Shown: positions 33,462 through 33,540 of the stretch, one piece after another | Layout of the letters: the number at the start of each line of letters is the position of its first letter | Numbering within the stretch: position 1 is the stretch's first letter | DNA from: Actinomycetes bacterium | GTDB lineage: Bacteria; Actinomycetota; Acidimicrobiia; Acidimicrobiales; Palsa-688 | NCBI GenBank assembly: GCA_021787365.1 | Contig: JAJYMB010000033.1 | Span: forward strand, 1-33,540 | Length of the DNA stretch: 33,540 bases | Direction of reading: 5' to 3' | Notes under the pieces: model-generated | Told to the model about the DNA's origin: nothing | Databases searched by the model: none | The model's input: the letters and a program-made list of their open reading frames with translations, nothing else | Program-made: the position numbers and the translations under genes

Positions 33462-33540
33462 TCAGCCCAGGAGTGTGCGGCGGACGTCCTTCATCAGCAC
33501 GAGGAGGTGAAGCGGGTCGGTGGGGCTGGGCTCGAACTCG
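33462..33540 (-). CDS. C-terminal end of an unidentified gene (cut by window edge)
   Basis: Minus-strand frame reading EFEPSPTDPLHLLVLMKDVR then RTLLG and a stop at 33462-33464. Codon use (G/C in third positions) and residue mix look coding, but only 25 residues are present and no family can be named. Confidence 0.45.
   Translation of the reverse strand, partial: EFEPSPTDPLHLLVLMKDVRRTLLG

Noticed and set aside
33517..33540. tRNA T-arm-like sequence (gttcgagccc on the minus strand) at the window end
   Set aside because: The flanking bases do not pair as a T stem, and the stretch reads as a coding C-terminus (EFEPSPTDP...).

Overview
The window is very GC-rich and reads as an actinobacterial chromosome. 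The block glmU-prs-rplY-pth-mfd-(SurA-like lipoprotein)-mazG-ftsB-DUF501/ppx matches a gene order conserved across Actinomycetota. GTG and TTG starts are common, and a nickel superoxide dismutase sits beside its maturation protease. An Acidimicrobiia-like actinobacterium is my best guess; the class is inferred from general character, not from a database search.

Layout. 1-560 holds a decayed tyrosine-integrase N-terminus and short tandem repeats. 560-930 (minus) is the RNase P RNA, followed by a gene-free stretch with a 13-bp minisatellite. 1576-7703 (plus) encodes the helicase Lhr, threonine ammonia-lyase and a small zincin-like protein. 7737-12788 is a mixed-strand set: PhoU-like, VOC, acetoacetyl-CoA synthetase, GNAT and a LigD-type polymerase. 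13095-16160 is a possible stress/metal group: an ArsB/SLC13-type transporter, a universal stress protein with nine PPPRHG repeats, Ni-SOD and its divergent peptidase. 16096-28558 (minus) is the housekeeping cluster: GNAT, DUF501-Ppx fusion, FtsB-like, MazG, lipoprotein, Mfd, Pth, L25, PRPP synthetase and a GlmU that lacks its acetyltransferase half. 28791-28864 is tRNA-Gln. Downstream lies a degraded integrative element: broken integrase, two helix-turn-helix genes, a MobF relaxase remnant with a large internal deletion, and a toxin-antitoxin pair with a frameshifted toxin. An alpha/beta hydrolase and the C-terminal end of one more gene close the window.

How it fits together. The minus-strand cluster joins UDP-sugar and PRPP synthesis, translation quality control (Pth, L25), transcription-coupled repair (Mfd), nucleotide sanitation (MazG), septum formation (FtsB) and polyphosphate/ppGpp metabolism (Ppx). 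Ni-SOD and the SodX-like peptidase form an enzyme and maturase pair. Both structural RNA genes (rnpB and tRNA-Gln) have a broken tyrosine integrase immediately downstream in the same orientation, which suggests two old integration sites. Short tandem repeats recur throughout, several of them in frame at protein termini or linkers.

No complete new defence or mobile system is evident. The most interesting points are the truncated GlmU, the DUF501-Ppx fusion in a cluster that has lost eno, the His-rich repeat tail beside the Ni-SOD locus, and the pair of decayed integration sites.
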